64,000 nt of DNA, from NCBI RefSeq assembly GCF_932526225.1, contig NC_064036.1, positions 19,926,953 through 19,990,952 of the forward strand, in the 5' to 3' direction. Made by a program: the position numbers and the translations under genes. This document shows, in pieces, positions 55,960-64,000 of the stretch (position 1 is the first letter of the stretch; each line of letters begins with the position of its first letter). Below the pieces are notes generated by a model. The model saw nothing but the letters and a program-made list of their open reading frames with translations. It had not been told where the DNA came from and did not search any database. The DNA is from Nematostella vectensis (taxonomy: Eukaryota > Cnidaria > Anthozoa > Actiniaria > Edwardsiidae).

Positions 55960-57417
55960 TCAAAGGCATTCAGTACAAAATTGTGATTGAATGCCTGTGG
56001 TCTGATGCTGGTCACATGACGTCTGGTCAGCAAACCGTTCTTCAAATGAAGGACAAGTAATTGGCATGAAAACATTGTACACAGTAGGCACAAGCTTTTG
56101 TTTTGCAGCACATTCAAGAATAGTGCAACAATCCAAACAAAATACACAAAGGTCTTCATCTGAGCTAGCCTTTTTCCTTCCACACTCACAGTAATCAGGG
56201 TAATTGGCTTGTGAAGGCATCCTTGACTGGTAATGGGAAACATACATGGATGGCATTGGATGGAGCTCTGGCAAATAAAACGATCGAACATAATTTGCTT
56301 GCATTAAAATACCATAGCCAATCTTACTGCTGAAAAAGAAGGGAAGCATGGTAGGGAATGGCATTAAAAAATTATGAAAGTCAATTAAAATAGGTGGTCA
56401 GATTTTCATCTAAAAGCTCAACCTCCACCTGACAAATGTCAACTTTGTTGAACAAAGTGCCAGCATTTCTTAAATGCTGCCCTGCTTTCCCTATTGCCTG
56501 CCTTTTTCATCTTCTGGGCTGCTGACTCGCCTGATAATATAGCTAGACTATCGATTAGCTTAGGGAAATTTCTAGCAGGTGCCATCGCTTGCTCTCCGAT
56601 GAGGCTAGCACTGATATTATTTGCTCTGTGATGTTTGTCATATTGCTCCTTGATCTTATTTGCTATAAAAGCTAATTCACAACCTGATGGTCTAGCTTCA
56701 CTAGTCTGAGCTCTTGTTGATTCAGCTGATGACATATTCTGCTCAAACAGCAGTGCTTTCTCTTGAACCGTTTCTTCTGTCCGGGATCTTTCTCCTTGAC
56801 CATCTTTTTTTTTTCTGGATCATCAGCTGTATCTGGAATGGGACGCTACTTTGGATGACCCCTGCCTCTCAAATGTGACTACTGGAGCTCCTAACGACTC
56901 TAAAAAGTCATCAACCTGATCCCTCTGCAAGGCTTCTTTGTATACTAGGTTGAGCATGTGTTGCCAGCTGTTGATTTCACATTGCATGGGTTCTGTCTTA
57001 AGGCGGTTGCCAAATTCTCCTAAAAGTACAGATCATCTTCAGAGATAAAATCGTAGACTCTAACAAGTGCTACCTTTGAAAAGAAATCCAAAATTTACAG
57101 CATCTGTTTGTTGAGTGCAAACAGGTTAAGAAATTCTGGAGTGCTTTTGAAAATTGGTGGACTGACAAAAATAGTGAAGACATTGGTATTTTTTAGATAT
57201 TTTGTAAGTTCAATCAGAATTACAGTTTGATATGTCCTATCGCCCGTGGGCTAATCACTCGGAACTCAATCATTCGCCAAACTCGTAGTTTTCCTGTCTG
57301 TTACTCTGTAGCCAAAAAAATAATAACAAATATTACCTAATCTTGCTTCTCCAAGTTGACGCATACCATTGTTTGCCATGTAGTCTAGCTTCTTATTGTG
57401 TAGCATCTGATCTGAGA
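55960..57417 (-). pseudogene. Unrecognised repeat-family ORF, left part (split by a MITE)
   Basis: Minus frames: 57400-57300 has SDQMLHNKKLDYMANNGMR and QLGEARLGNI; 57000-56860 has PMQCEINSWQHMLNLVYK and VDDFLESLGAPVV; 56735-56439 is a 98-codon frame with NFPKLIDSLAILSGESAAQ; 56364-55960 has a Cys-rich block (CECGRKKASSDEDLCVFC). They run in one direction after the right part at 58290-59360 and may be one gene, but I cannot prove that they join. I do not recognise the family. Many stops. Confidence 0.4.
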
Positions 57418-57428
57418 TGCCTCTTGGC

Positions 57429-58276
57429 TACCCGGGTTCCAGAGCCTCGAACGTCTCTCTATTTAGTGGCCAACGAGGTTTAGACGAGGCTCTGGCCTCT
57501 CGAAGCGCTATTTCGACTTCTGCTAGGTTCAGAATCTGAACTTTGTCGCTGATTAGCCAATTGACTCGTGGTCATGGAAACCAAGAATATCTGACAGTTT
57601 TCTATTCTATTTTCTATTGTAAGTTCAAAAGGTCAAAACCGGTTTTTAATTCTTGTTGTTCGCAATAACAAACATCTAAACGAACGAAGTAGAGGAGCGA
57701 TAGATTATTTTGATCGCAGTTTTCGGAGGAGACTCTTTACGATTAATTAAGCGGCGAGATGTCTTCTCTGTGCTGCCGACCGGCTACGAGATTGATATCT
57801 CCAGCTTACTCCCGGCGTTTGCTCTCGTCTCAACGATAATGGATTCAACTATCCCAAGCAAGCGATTGTACTGGTTATTTGCCTCTTGAGTTCTTTGATA
57901 GACTCGTTCCGAGGATAACTGCGGGCTTATCCGCGATTTTCTCCTCCTTGAAGCGCTTTTCCGAGAAAATGTTGTACTCCCCACCTGCTGTGCGCAGAGT
58001 CTTGTCACTAACTCTACAGTAATGATCCCATGGGTTTACAGATAAATGTTGTTGTTTTTTAATTGGGTGTTCATGCGCTTTTCATTCTCGTGAATTCGAT
58101 TCCCGAGCGAAGAGATGTTAAATCAAAGGTAGCACCGCTTGAAACTGACACATGCTAATCACAAAACGTTAACATGGAAGTGAGGCATAAGTCGAAATAG
58201 CGCTTCGGGGGGCCAGAGCCTCGTCTCAACCTCGCTTGCCACAAATAGAGAGACGTTCGAGGCTCTGGAACCAGGG
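57429..58276. mobile_element. Mutator-like (MULE-type) MITE with ~95-bp inverted ends
   Basis: Left end CCCGGGTTCCAGAGCCTCGA at 57431; the right end is the inverted copy ending ...TTCGAGGCTCTGGAACCAGGG. The arms share GAACGTCTCTCTATTT, AGACGAGGCTCTGGCC and CGAAGCGCTATTTCGACTT. TGCCTCTTGGC is repeated at 57418-57428 and 58277-58287, an 11-bp target duplication (9-11 bp is usual for MULEs). No transposase inside; only a short minus ORF (58008-57784) rich in Arg and Ser. TA at 57429-57430 is unmatched at the right. Confidence 0.8.
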
Positions 58277-58287
58277 TGCCTCTTGGC

Positions 58288-59360
58288 AGGGACTGCTCTT
58301 TTATCATTTTCACAGCCCTTTCTCGAGACTGTTGAGTAGGTGGCTACCATGTACTGTCATCATGTGTTCCTGATGAGCCCCCCATTTTAGACAGGTTTCC
58401 CTAATGAACATTTCCATAAGCGGATGGGTAGGTGACAGCCTGGTTTAGCTTATTGCTTGCCCATGATTGCCAGGACTGGTCAGCACTTGGCTGGAATTTA
58501 ACAGTGCACTGAGTGTTGTAGACATTGATTATGTTTGCTTCAGGTAGCTTCATTTCTCAGTGTGTTTTCTACACCAGTCTTCCTTTTCAGGAACACTGAG
58601 ACAGTGCAGTACACGGGACATGAAATTCCAGCAAGTTAGAGAACCAATAGACACACCCAACTCAATTGTTTCTTGGGCTCCATCGTCCGAAAACTGGAAT
58701 ATAAAGTGGTTTTTGTTGCCATTGAACCACCGCAATTGCTTTGTAAGTCTAGGCAGGCGTAAATGTAAGTCAATTATCATATAAACCACGCCAGTCACTG
58801 TGCGAGACACACCAGGATAATTATCAATTTGACAAACGTTGCCAATTTCTAAGGCTTTAACAAACTGATCCACTCTATAGTCACTGGCACGCAATCTTTG
58901 GGAGGCGTATTTCCATATTCATGCACTTAATGTCCCTAGGAACCCAGACCTCAGATTCTGCATTAAAAACAGAATTTTGGGTCTTGCAGATAAAATTGAA
59001 TTTCCGGCGTGAAAGATAGCTTTGATATTTCATTGCTACTGCTTTTTTCAAGTCCTCATCAGAAACACTGAAATCCTTAATAGCTTTACCAAAGACGCCT
59101 TGAAGATACTTTCCTCTCTTATATCCCCCGATTAGGGTATCCATAAGTTCTTTCGAAGCAAGACCAGCAACAATATGTCATGCCCCAAGAATATCACCAT
59201 CAAAATTCCCATGGTTATATTCCAAGATGTCTTTCGATTCTTGCCTTCTGTATTTGATGCTGCGCTTAACATCCATCACCATTTCATACGTTGTTTGAGA
59301 AATTAGTATACATGTAAGTAGTATAGGAGGTTCCAGCGCATTTCGCGAAAATACGGTCAA
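58288..59360 (-). pseudogene. Unrecognised repeat-family ORF, right part
   Basis: Minus frames joined by a few stops and shifts: 59360-59178 (LEYNHGNFDGDILGA), 59144-58881 (DTLIGGYKRGKYLQGVFG, SYLSRRKFNFICKTQ), 58894-58550 (TKQLRWFNGNKNHFIFQFSD, DGAQETIELGVSIGSL, WNFMSR) and 58550-58290 (KLPEANIINVYNTQC, PSADQSWQSWASNKLNQAV). A block like HFIFQFSDDGA...GSLTLWNF and QPSADQSWQ.WA recurs in unnamed cnidarian repeat proteins, as far as I recall. Function unknown; it may belong to a DNA transposon. The MITE sits in the middle of it. Confidence 0.5.
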
Positions 59361-59567
59361 ACCAAGACAACTGCTATACTACTGTGGTGTGACGGAATCC
59401 ACTGTGTGGAAACTGCCGATGGAATCCACTTTATGGAAACTGTACATTTTTTATTATATGGAGACTATGTTTTTTTAGTTTTATGGATACTATATTTTTT
59501 CGTGCGGTGTGTGCTGGTTTTATTTTATGATACAATCCTATGGTTACGGCTGTTGCAATGCCTTAGA
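59361..59567. repeat. Short TGGAATCCACT / TATGGAAACT imperfect repeats
   Basis: At about 59393-59490, units such as GGAATCCACTGTGTGGAAAC and GGAATCCACTTTATGGAAAC recur with decay (then TATGGAGACTATG, TATGGATACTATA). No gene. Confidence 0.55.
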
Positions 59568-59820
59568 AACATGACCGGCACAGCTGTGCCATGACGTCAA
59601 AGAAGTATGTGGTCTCTTGTGGAGCTTGTGTGTAGACCGGCACAGCTGTGCCGTGACGTCATAGAAGAATGTGGTCTCTTGTGGAGCTTGTGTGTAGACC
59701 GGCACTGCTGTGCCGTGACGTCATAGAGTAATTTAGTCTCTTGTGGAGCTTGTATGTAGGCCGGCACAGCTGTGCCGTTACGTCATATAAGATTGTAATC
59801 TTTTGTGTTAGTATATAGAA
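59568..59820 (+). repeat. Four tandem 62-bp units with CAGCTG and TGACGTCA palindromes
   Basis: Each unit has the 14-base palindrome GGCACAGCTGTGCC (59577-59590, 59639-59652, 59763-59776; one changed base in the third, 59701-59714). One or two bases later comes TGACGTCA (59592-59599, 59654-59661, 59716-59723; TTACGTCA in the fourth, 59778-59785). The rest of the unit (GTGGTCTCTTGTGGAGCTTG) is conserved and decays in unit 4. TGACGTCA is the full CRE bound by CREB/ATF factors; CAGCTG is an E-box. Confidence 0.9.
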
Positions 59821-59892
59821 TAGATTGTAATAGAGGGATCCATATGGCATTAGAAGAAGAGGGATATTACGACTATATTTTGTGACCTAAGG

Positions 59893-60298
59893 ATGGCGGA
59901 GTACGTAACTAAGAAAGAGTCGGCGAGGCTGGAGGCATGTTGTGATTAGCAATATATGGTGAATGACAATGGAGCTAATATATGTAAAAATTGTGGTGTT
60001 CACCATGGATACGATTATGCCACCGAGTATGACGATTTTCATGAGAATAAGTATAGAATGTAAAGAAAGTCACTGTACCATCGTAAGTACCACTTAGAAA
60101 ATGGTAGTTGCGACGGCTATGAATAAATTGTTAACTAGAAAACGATATATTCAGATAAAGTTTATTCTCTACAAATTGTTTCAATTGAAAGATGAAAAGC
60201 AGAGTATGAGACAATATATAAAATATATCAGTCATAGAACACTAGATATTATGAAGGGTTATGGAAACGGATTTGTGATCATCTGTGATCATTTGTGA
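59893..60298 (+). pseudogene. VLTF3-like late transcription factor remnant (DNA-virus-like gene)
   Basis: From ATG 59893 a frame with stops near 59947 and 60061 reads EACCD, then ANICKNCGVHHGYDY (zinc-ribbon half), EYDDFHENKYRM and LYHRKYHLEN. A second frame at 60101-60298 continues with MNKLLTRKRYIQIKFILYKL. The order Cys ribbon, YD....E, ENK...RK..YHRKYH.EN and then a helical [KR].YI.IKFIL resembles VLTF3-like proteins of large DNA viruses and of repeat elements in cnidarians. The match is from memory of the motif layout. The copy is broken and cannot be functional as one protein. Confidence 0.4.
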
Positions 60299-60399
60299 TC
60301 ATCTACATTCATGGTAGTGAGTTTATAACTAAACGTGTGGAGACGAAGTGATCACCATCTTTTTCTAGAGTATATGCTTCCCGTATGGGGTCTTATCAT

Positions 60400-60804
60400 A
60401 ATAAAACCTTATGCTAAAGTTTTGTTTAGTTTGTCTCTCTTTTCTACCATAATCTGTTCTTGGATATGTTCCTCGCTTTTTTTTTTCTCTCAACAGAGGT
60501 GAGCGAACACCTGACAGAACTCCTAAAGGTACAGCCACAGGGATACCAACCCCGGTCAGCCCTGTCCCCAATGCCCCAGCTGATAGGCTACTGAGAGAGA
60601 ACCTGACCCTATAGCTATTTTATTTATAATCGACCGGGACTTCGCGTACTTTTTCCTAACTCTCTGGTGGTGTTCGAGGTTTGCGCTAATAGAGTTCTTA
60701 ATAGAACAGATTTGTTGTAGTCTAAAACTTTTACCATTATCTTCTTCGGTTGGGATGGTCGGGTAAATTTGGTCACCTCTCTCATGTGGTTTTGCTTCGT
60801 ACAT
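60400..60804 (-). pseudogene. Small Gly-rich hydrophobic protein, compact ORF 3
   Basis: Starts at MYEAKPHERGDQ (60804); one frameshift near 60600 moves the frame into GALGTGLTGVGIPVAVPLGV. The N-terminal half is basic with a helical part (RVRKKYAKSRSIINKIAI). The C-terminal half is a Gly-rich hydrophobic stretch of about 25 residues. I do not recognise it; hydrophobic Gly-rich tails of this sort occur in minor structural proteins of DNA viruses and transposons, which is only an analogy. Confidence 0.35.
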
Positions 60805-60819
60805 ATACTACATTGTCCA

Positions 60820-61188
60820 TTATACCAAACAGATAATTTCGTTGTACGCTTCCCGTTTTGTGCTGTCGTACATGTACTCAACATCGCTGGATAGCTCCTC
60901 ACACATTACATTGCTAGTGAAAAGCGCTGGGTTAGGGCCCGTCTTGGTGTTGATGCGGAGAACGGTAGGGTTTGACCCCCATGCGTACAACTGGTATGTC
61001 ACAGATAAAAGTGTCTGGGGGTTATTAAATACTACACCAGTGCTTGTGTGTAGGTGGTTTTTTGGCATGATCACACCCCAAGAGGTACCTACTTGGTTAC
61101 TAGACGCTAGAATGTTCTGCCCAAAAAATGCTTCAGGGCCACCCCCACGCTTCGCTCCCAAGCGAACCCTAGACTGATATAAAACCAA
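60820..61188 (-). CDS. Uncharacterised compact ORF 2
   Basis: Open for 122 codons, ending NEIICLV 16 bases before ORF 3. Segments such as SWGVIMPKNHLHTSTGVVF and LYAWGSNPTVLRINTKTG suggest beta-strand structure. No family recognised. The first codons may not be the true start. The spacing of a few bases between ORFs is unlike animal genes and more like a compact viral or plasmid-type layout. Confidence 0.35.
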   Translation of the reverse strand: MVLYQSRVRLGAKRGGGPEAFFGQNILASSNQVGTSWGVIMPKNHLHTSTGVVFNNPQTLLSVTYQLYAWGSNPTVLRINTKTGPNPALFTSNVMCEELSSDVEYMYDSTKREAYNEIICLV

Positions 61189-61264
61189 TTACCCCCATTG
61201 CTAAACACTCTAGTTCGCCGCTGTTTTGCCTTCGATGCCGAACCGTATGCAACACCTGGACTTT

Positions 61265-61468
61265 TTAGGGGCTTGATGAGTTATGTGAGACGGTTAAAGT
61301 GATAGTACCTATGAAGTTACCTGTGTCGATTACAGCCTCAGTGAATCGGTAGCCTGGCTTTCCATCTATGGCGCCTCTCTTAATGCTATCCCCACGGAAG
61401 CCCCACCCAGCCGTTTCGATGTTGATGGTTCCCATCGTCAGCATCACATTTGGGTCTAACAGTAGCAC
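61265..61468 (-). CDS. Uncharacterised compact ORF 1
   Basis: Open for 67 codons in a different frame from ORF 2; contains NVMLTMGTINIETAGWGF and TEAVIDTGNFIGTITLTV. Beta-rich by eye. It could be an N-terminal part of the same protein as ORF 2 after a shift. No family recognised. Confidence 0.3.
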   Translation of the reverse strand: MLLLDPNVMLTMGTINIETAGWGFRGDSIKRGAIDGKPGYRFTEAVIDTGNFIGTITLTVSHNSSSP

Positions 61469-61479
61469 TCAATTCGAAT

Positions 61480-62535
61480 GGTGTAGCCTCTAGATGCTGT
61501 CAGTCTAGTAGTGTTATCGATAGGTAGAGAGATGGCTATTTAGTCTAGTAGGATGGGCCCAAGTGCACCCACATGATATACTCGGGTAATTTATATATTT
61601 GGAATCCTTAGAGGGAGGTGAAAACGAATTTTGATGTTCCCAACGCTATTTCTGGAGCAAACTCAATTTATGGCGTGTTTTTGTTTTTAACTAAAAAAGC
61701 ACAGGGTACCCGAGTATGGATTTTTTAAATTAATATCTCTCTCTTGGTGTATATTCATACACCAAGATGTATATGTCATCACAAAAAATGGGATTAAAAT
61801 TGCAAAATTTCGAGAATCGAATTCATTTATTACATCAACCCACAAAGAAGCAGTGTTAAGCTTAAAATGCTTATATTATTGACTTTTTATATCATTTTAA
61901 CCCCAGACTATGCATTATAGAGGGCATGAGAAACACTAATTCCAGCGGGAGACCAGCTGAACTTCGATTTGACCTTCGATTTGACCGAGAATTATTCGGG
62001 CATCTGTCCAACTTTTTATTCTTTTCACTGCAATTATATATAGAAATCAACAAAGGAGATTTAGATCTAGAACAACTGATTAATCACGTGACCTAAACAA
62101 GCGACTTAGAAGAATATTGCCTGGCAACGCACCATCGTGATTTTAATTGTGGAGCTTTATTCTTGTTCCTTTCCCCTTCAATACAAATTCTGGGTTTGGA
62201 AGGTTTTGCTTTTCATCTGATGACTGTGAAACTGAGAACTGTGATAACTGTGAAAAAAAAGTTACTCTTTCACGTGACAGCATGTAATGTTTTGCTTGAT
62301 GAGCTCTAATTCCAATGTAGTGGCATCTGATCCCTATTGGTTATCACTGGCTCTTTGTTAAAATGCACTTAAAAGTAGTAACGTGCTCTCAAAATATTTA
62401 TAACAAATTCAATTTTTCTTTTCAGTTTTTCTTTCGTCTTTGGGGATTGCAAATCTCTTGTTAATTTGTTGAGACTAACACCATATTCTGTCATCCAATC
62501 ATTCATTTTGACCATTTGATTTGGCAGCCTACCTT
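61480..62535. other. No gene recognised
   Basis: A 10-bp stem hairpin CTTGGTGTAT-ATTC-ATACACCAAG at 61743-61766. Otherwise nothing supported. Confidence 0.4.
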
Positions 62536-62970
62536 TTAAACAACCTCTGACATCAATGAACCATTCAAAAGTTCCCAGTCTGCGATATACGGCCCCTTAT
62601 GGCAGCTGTAATTCGCATGCTTCTCCTGATAGGTTGGTGGGACTGGAGCTGACCTGCCTGCGCGTCTGCTGCTCCATAACATCAGTAGTAATCTCAAGGG
62701 GATATAGCTTAGAGATAGGTCTGTTTGTGTGACCACTAGCTGTTTTCAATGTTACAGCTCGTACACATCCGTCTGCACCTCCTATCAGATATTACACTAC
62801 CCTAGTTTCCACTTAACCTCTTCTCCTTGCTGCGGATCTGTACAACATCTCCAATCCTGACGCGTGTTTCACCATTGGCACCTGTCGCGCCATGGAAGCA
62901 CCGCAGGGAAGTGGGGTACTTCTGCTTCCAACGCTACCAGAAGTGTTGAATAATTAGAAAATTAAACGAG
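62536..62970 (-). pseudogene. BEL/Pao pol, C-terminal remnant
   Basis: On the minus strand in three frames: RVRIGDVVQIRSKEKR, then EEVKWKLG, then VRAVTLKTASGHTNRPISKL and YPLEI. The order GD.V.I...W.LG...VR.V..KT..G...RP..KLYPLE is the BEL/Pao integrase C-terminus. Frameshifts lie between the blocks. It ends near 62620; the rest of pol is not seen. Confidence 0.75.
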
Positions 62971-63269
62971 ACTCCTTAAGTCGAAGTTTGATTGAAATCC
63001 TACCGATCCATAAGAATGAAGGGATTACGTGAGATCGCAGAAGTAATAGTTTTCCAAGTTGGGTCAGTACGCAGCTCTTACAAGCTGCAATTTGATTGGG
63101 CAAATGAACAATATCCGCACCTTGACACAAAGAACGAGAAGAATTGAGACAAAAGAACTCCTTTGTAGAACAAAGATAATAGGAGACAAAGCAGCTGCGT
63201 ACTTACTCTCTAAGTTTGCAAACAACATTTTACTCCTCCTGCTTTGAAATTATCTGCAGGCATCAACAA

Positions 63270-64000
63270 CTGAGTGTCACAAACCTGCAAAACAGGATTT
63301 ACTGATTCTGCTGACGATTTTGAGATCTCCCTTTGTTCCTGTTGTGGTTGTTTTGGCGAGTTGAGTTGCGTTGCCATGTTGCCCCACGTCTGTGGCTTTT
63401 TTGCCAGTTTTTTGGTTACTGGTTGGAGTTATGAGAGGAACCATAGCTAGATGATCTGTAGAATTTCTCCGTGGAGAGGTATCACTGAGTTTTTGCCCAA
63501 CTCTATTAGTTGCATTTATGTCTTTTTCTTTTTGGGCCAAGTCATCTCCAAAGAGATGAGGTGGAACTTCAGCAACTTCAGCAGATCAAATTTGCTGGTA
63601 TTGTTTGTTCAGATCTTGGATAAGATTAAGTCGGCAGTGAGATAACTCAGAATTTGCATGAAGGATGAAGGCAATAACATCTGTAAGGCCTTTAACTGTC
63701 CCCTTGAGTTTCCAAGCATTTGTCGGCAAGAATCACCAAAGGAGTTACTGATTTGATCATCGTCTGAATTTGCTGAAACTTCAAATCTCTAGCACGAGTG
63801 CCAGCTTGTGGACTTTTGAGCTCCATTAGGGCTTCACAATTTGAGGGCTTGGGATATTTTTTTTTCTTTTCCTATAGTCTATAGTTTTCCTATAGTGACT
63901 GCTTCGCCTGGCGCCTCCTGGAGCTTATACTCTTGCTCGAGTTCTTCTAGGAAACTACTTGACGTTCCCTTTTCATGTTTTTCACCAGCATCTTTAGACA
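63270..64000 (-). pseudogene. Retroelement-like ORF with CRQMLGN...LFGDDL motifs
   Basis: Minus frames from the window edge: LEELEQEYKLQEAPGEAV, then ISNSFGDSCRQMLGNSR, then PPHLFGDDLAQKEKDINA and a Thr/Lys-rich tail (63540-63277). A pattern of LLGN.....LFG(D/E)... occurs in gag-like proteins of repeat families in cnidarians, by recollection. Stops interrupt it. The start is beyond the window. Not assigned to a class. Confidence 0.35.

Noticed and set aside
59577-59785. Rho-independent terminators or a CRISPR array from the palindromic 62-bp units
   Set aside because: Eukaryotic context; units are direct full-length repeats without unique spacers.
60497-60614. Plus-strand terminal exon ending ADRLLRENLTL with an acceptor-like tract
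   Set aside because: The opposite strand explains the same bases better as the Gly-rich compact ORF; no partner exon seen.
1-64000. tRNA, rRNA or snRNA genes
   Set aside because: I scanned for A/B-box-like and cloverleaf patterns by eye and found none convincing; tRNAscan-SE and Rfam searches would be decisive.

Overview
This is eukaryotic DNA from an animal, most likely a cnidarian and probably an anthozoan (coral or sea anemone). The reasons are split genes with GT-AG introns, AT-rich non-coding DNA, and a repeat load of Gypsy, BEL/Pao, LINE, Tigger/pogo, Crypton-like and foldback elements of the kinds common in cnidarian genomes. The organism call is an inference; no rRNA, mitochondrial or other diagnostic gene is present.

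Positions 1-12250 hold two host genes in divergent orientation. On the minus strand is the first coding exon of an ANKRD49-like ankyrin-repeat gene (833-1247), whose remainder lies beyond the left edge. On the plus strand is a complete nine-coding-exon gene (5630-12249) for a predicted 430-residue ER-lumen JmjC oxygenase with a signal peptide, the HxD...H iron site, an EF-hand and a C-terminal HQEL that resembles a KDEL-type retrieval signal. Its introns carry MITEs, a foldback element, a G-run/C-run pair and a minisatellite whose unit resembles the end of exon 8 with its donor site.

Positions 12250-20400 are repeat-rich: a 31-bp tandem repeat, a 3.6-kb element with long inverted ends (13618-17267) around a (GGGA)n array, and a LINE ORF1 fragment split by a TTAA-flanked MITE.

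Positions 20400-39555 are a tower of nested elements. An old plus-strand LINE is split by two LTR retrotransposons. Element A (21117-32517, 145-bp LTRs, TSD CCCTC) is itself split in its reverse transcriptase by element B (23897-30769, 176-bp LTRs, TSD CATG). Element C (32607-37088, 109-bp LTRs, TSD TCACC) sits 89 bp of LINE sequence away from A. Both LTR pairs of A and B look identical by eye, so they are recent; C is older and has several stops and a frameshift. Element B has a textbook -1 frameshift signal between gag and pol and an unusual MYND zinc finger at the start of pol.

Positions 39556-55000 are a graveyard: an OTU-like fragment, a pogo/Tigger element with a HIRAN-like reading frame on the opposite strand, and a BEL/Pao element (44270-52716) with LTR-like direct repeats and a SAP domain in gag. 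A LINE lies inside the BEL element and a Crypton-like recombinase fragment lies between its LTRs. Another LINE follows.

Positions 55000-64000 hold an unrecognised repeat-family reading frame split by a Mutator-like MITE with an 11-bp duplication, and a 62-bp tandem array with CAGCTG and TGACGTCA in each unit. Next to that array are remnants that look like genes of an integrated DNA virus or large DNA transposon (a VLTF3-like zinc protein and compact minus-strand ORFs). The region ends with BEL/Pao pol and another retroelement-like ORF.

Apart from the JmjC gene and the ANKRD49-like exon, I see no convincing host gene. No tRNA, rRNA or CRISPR was found.
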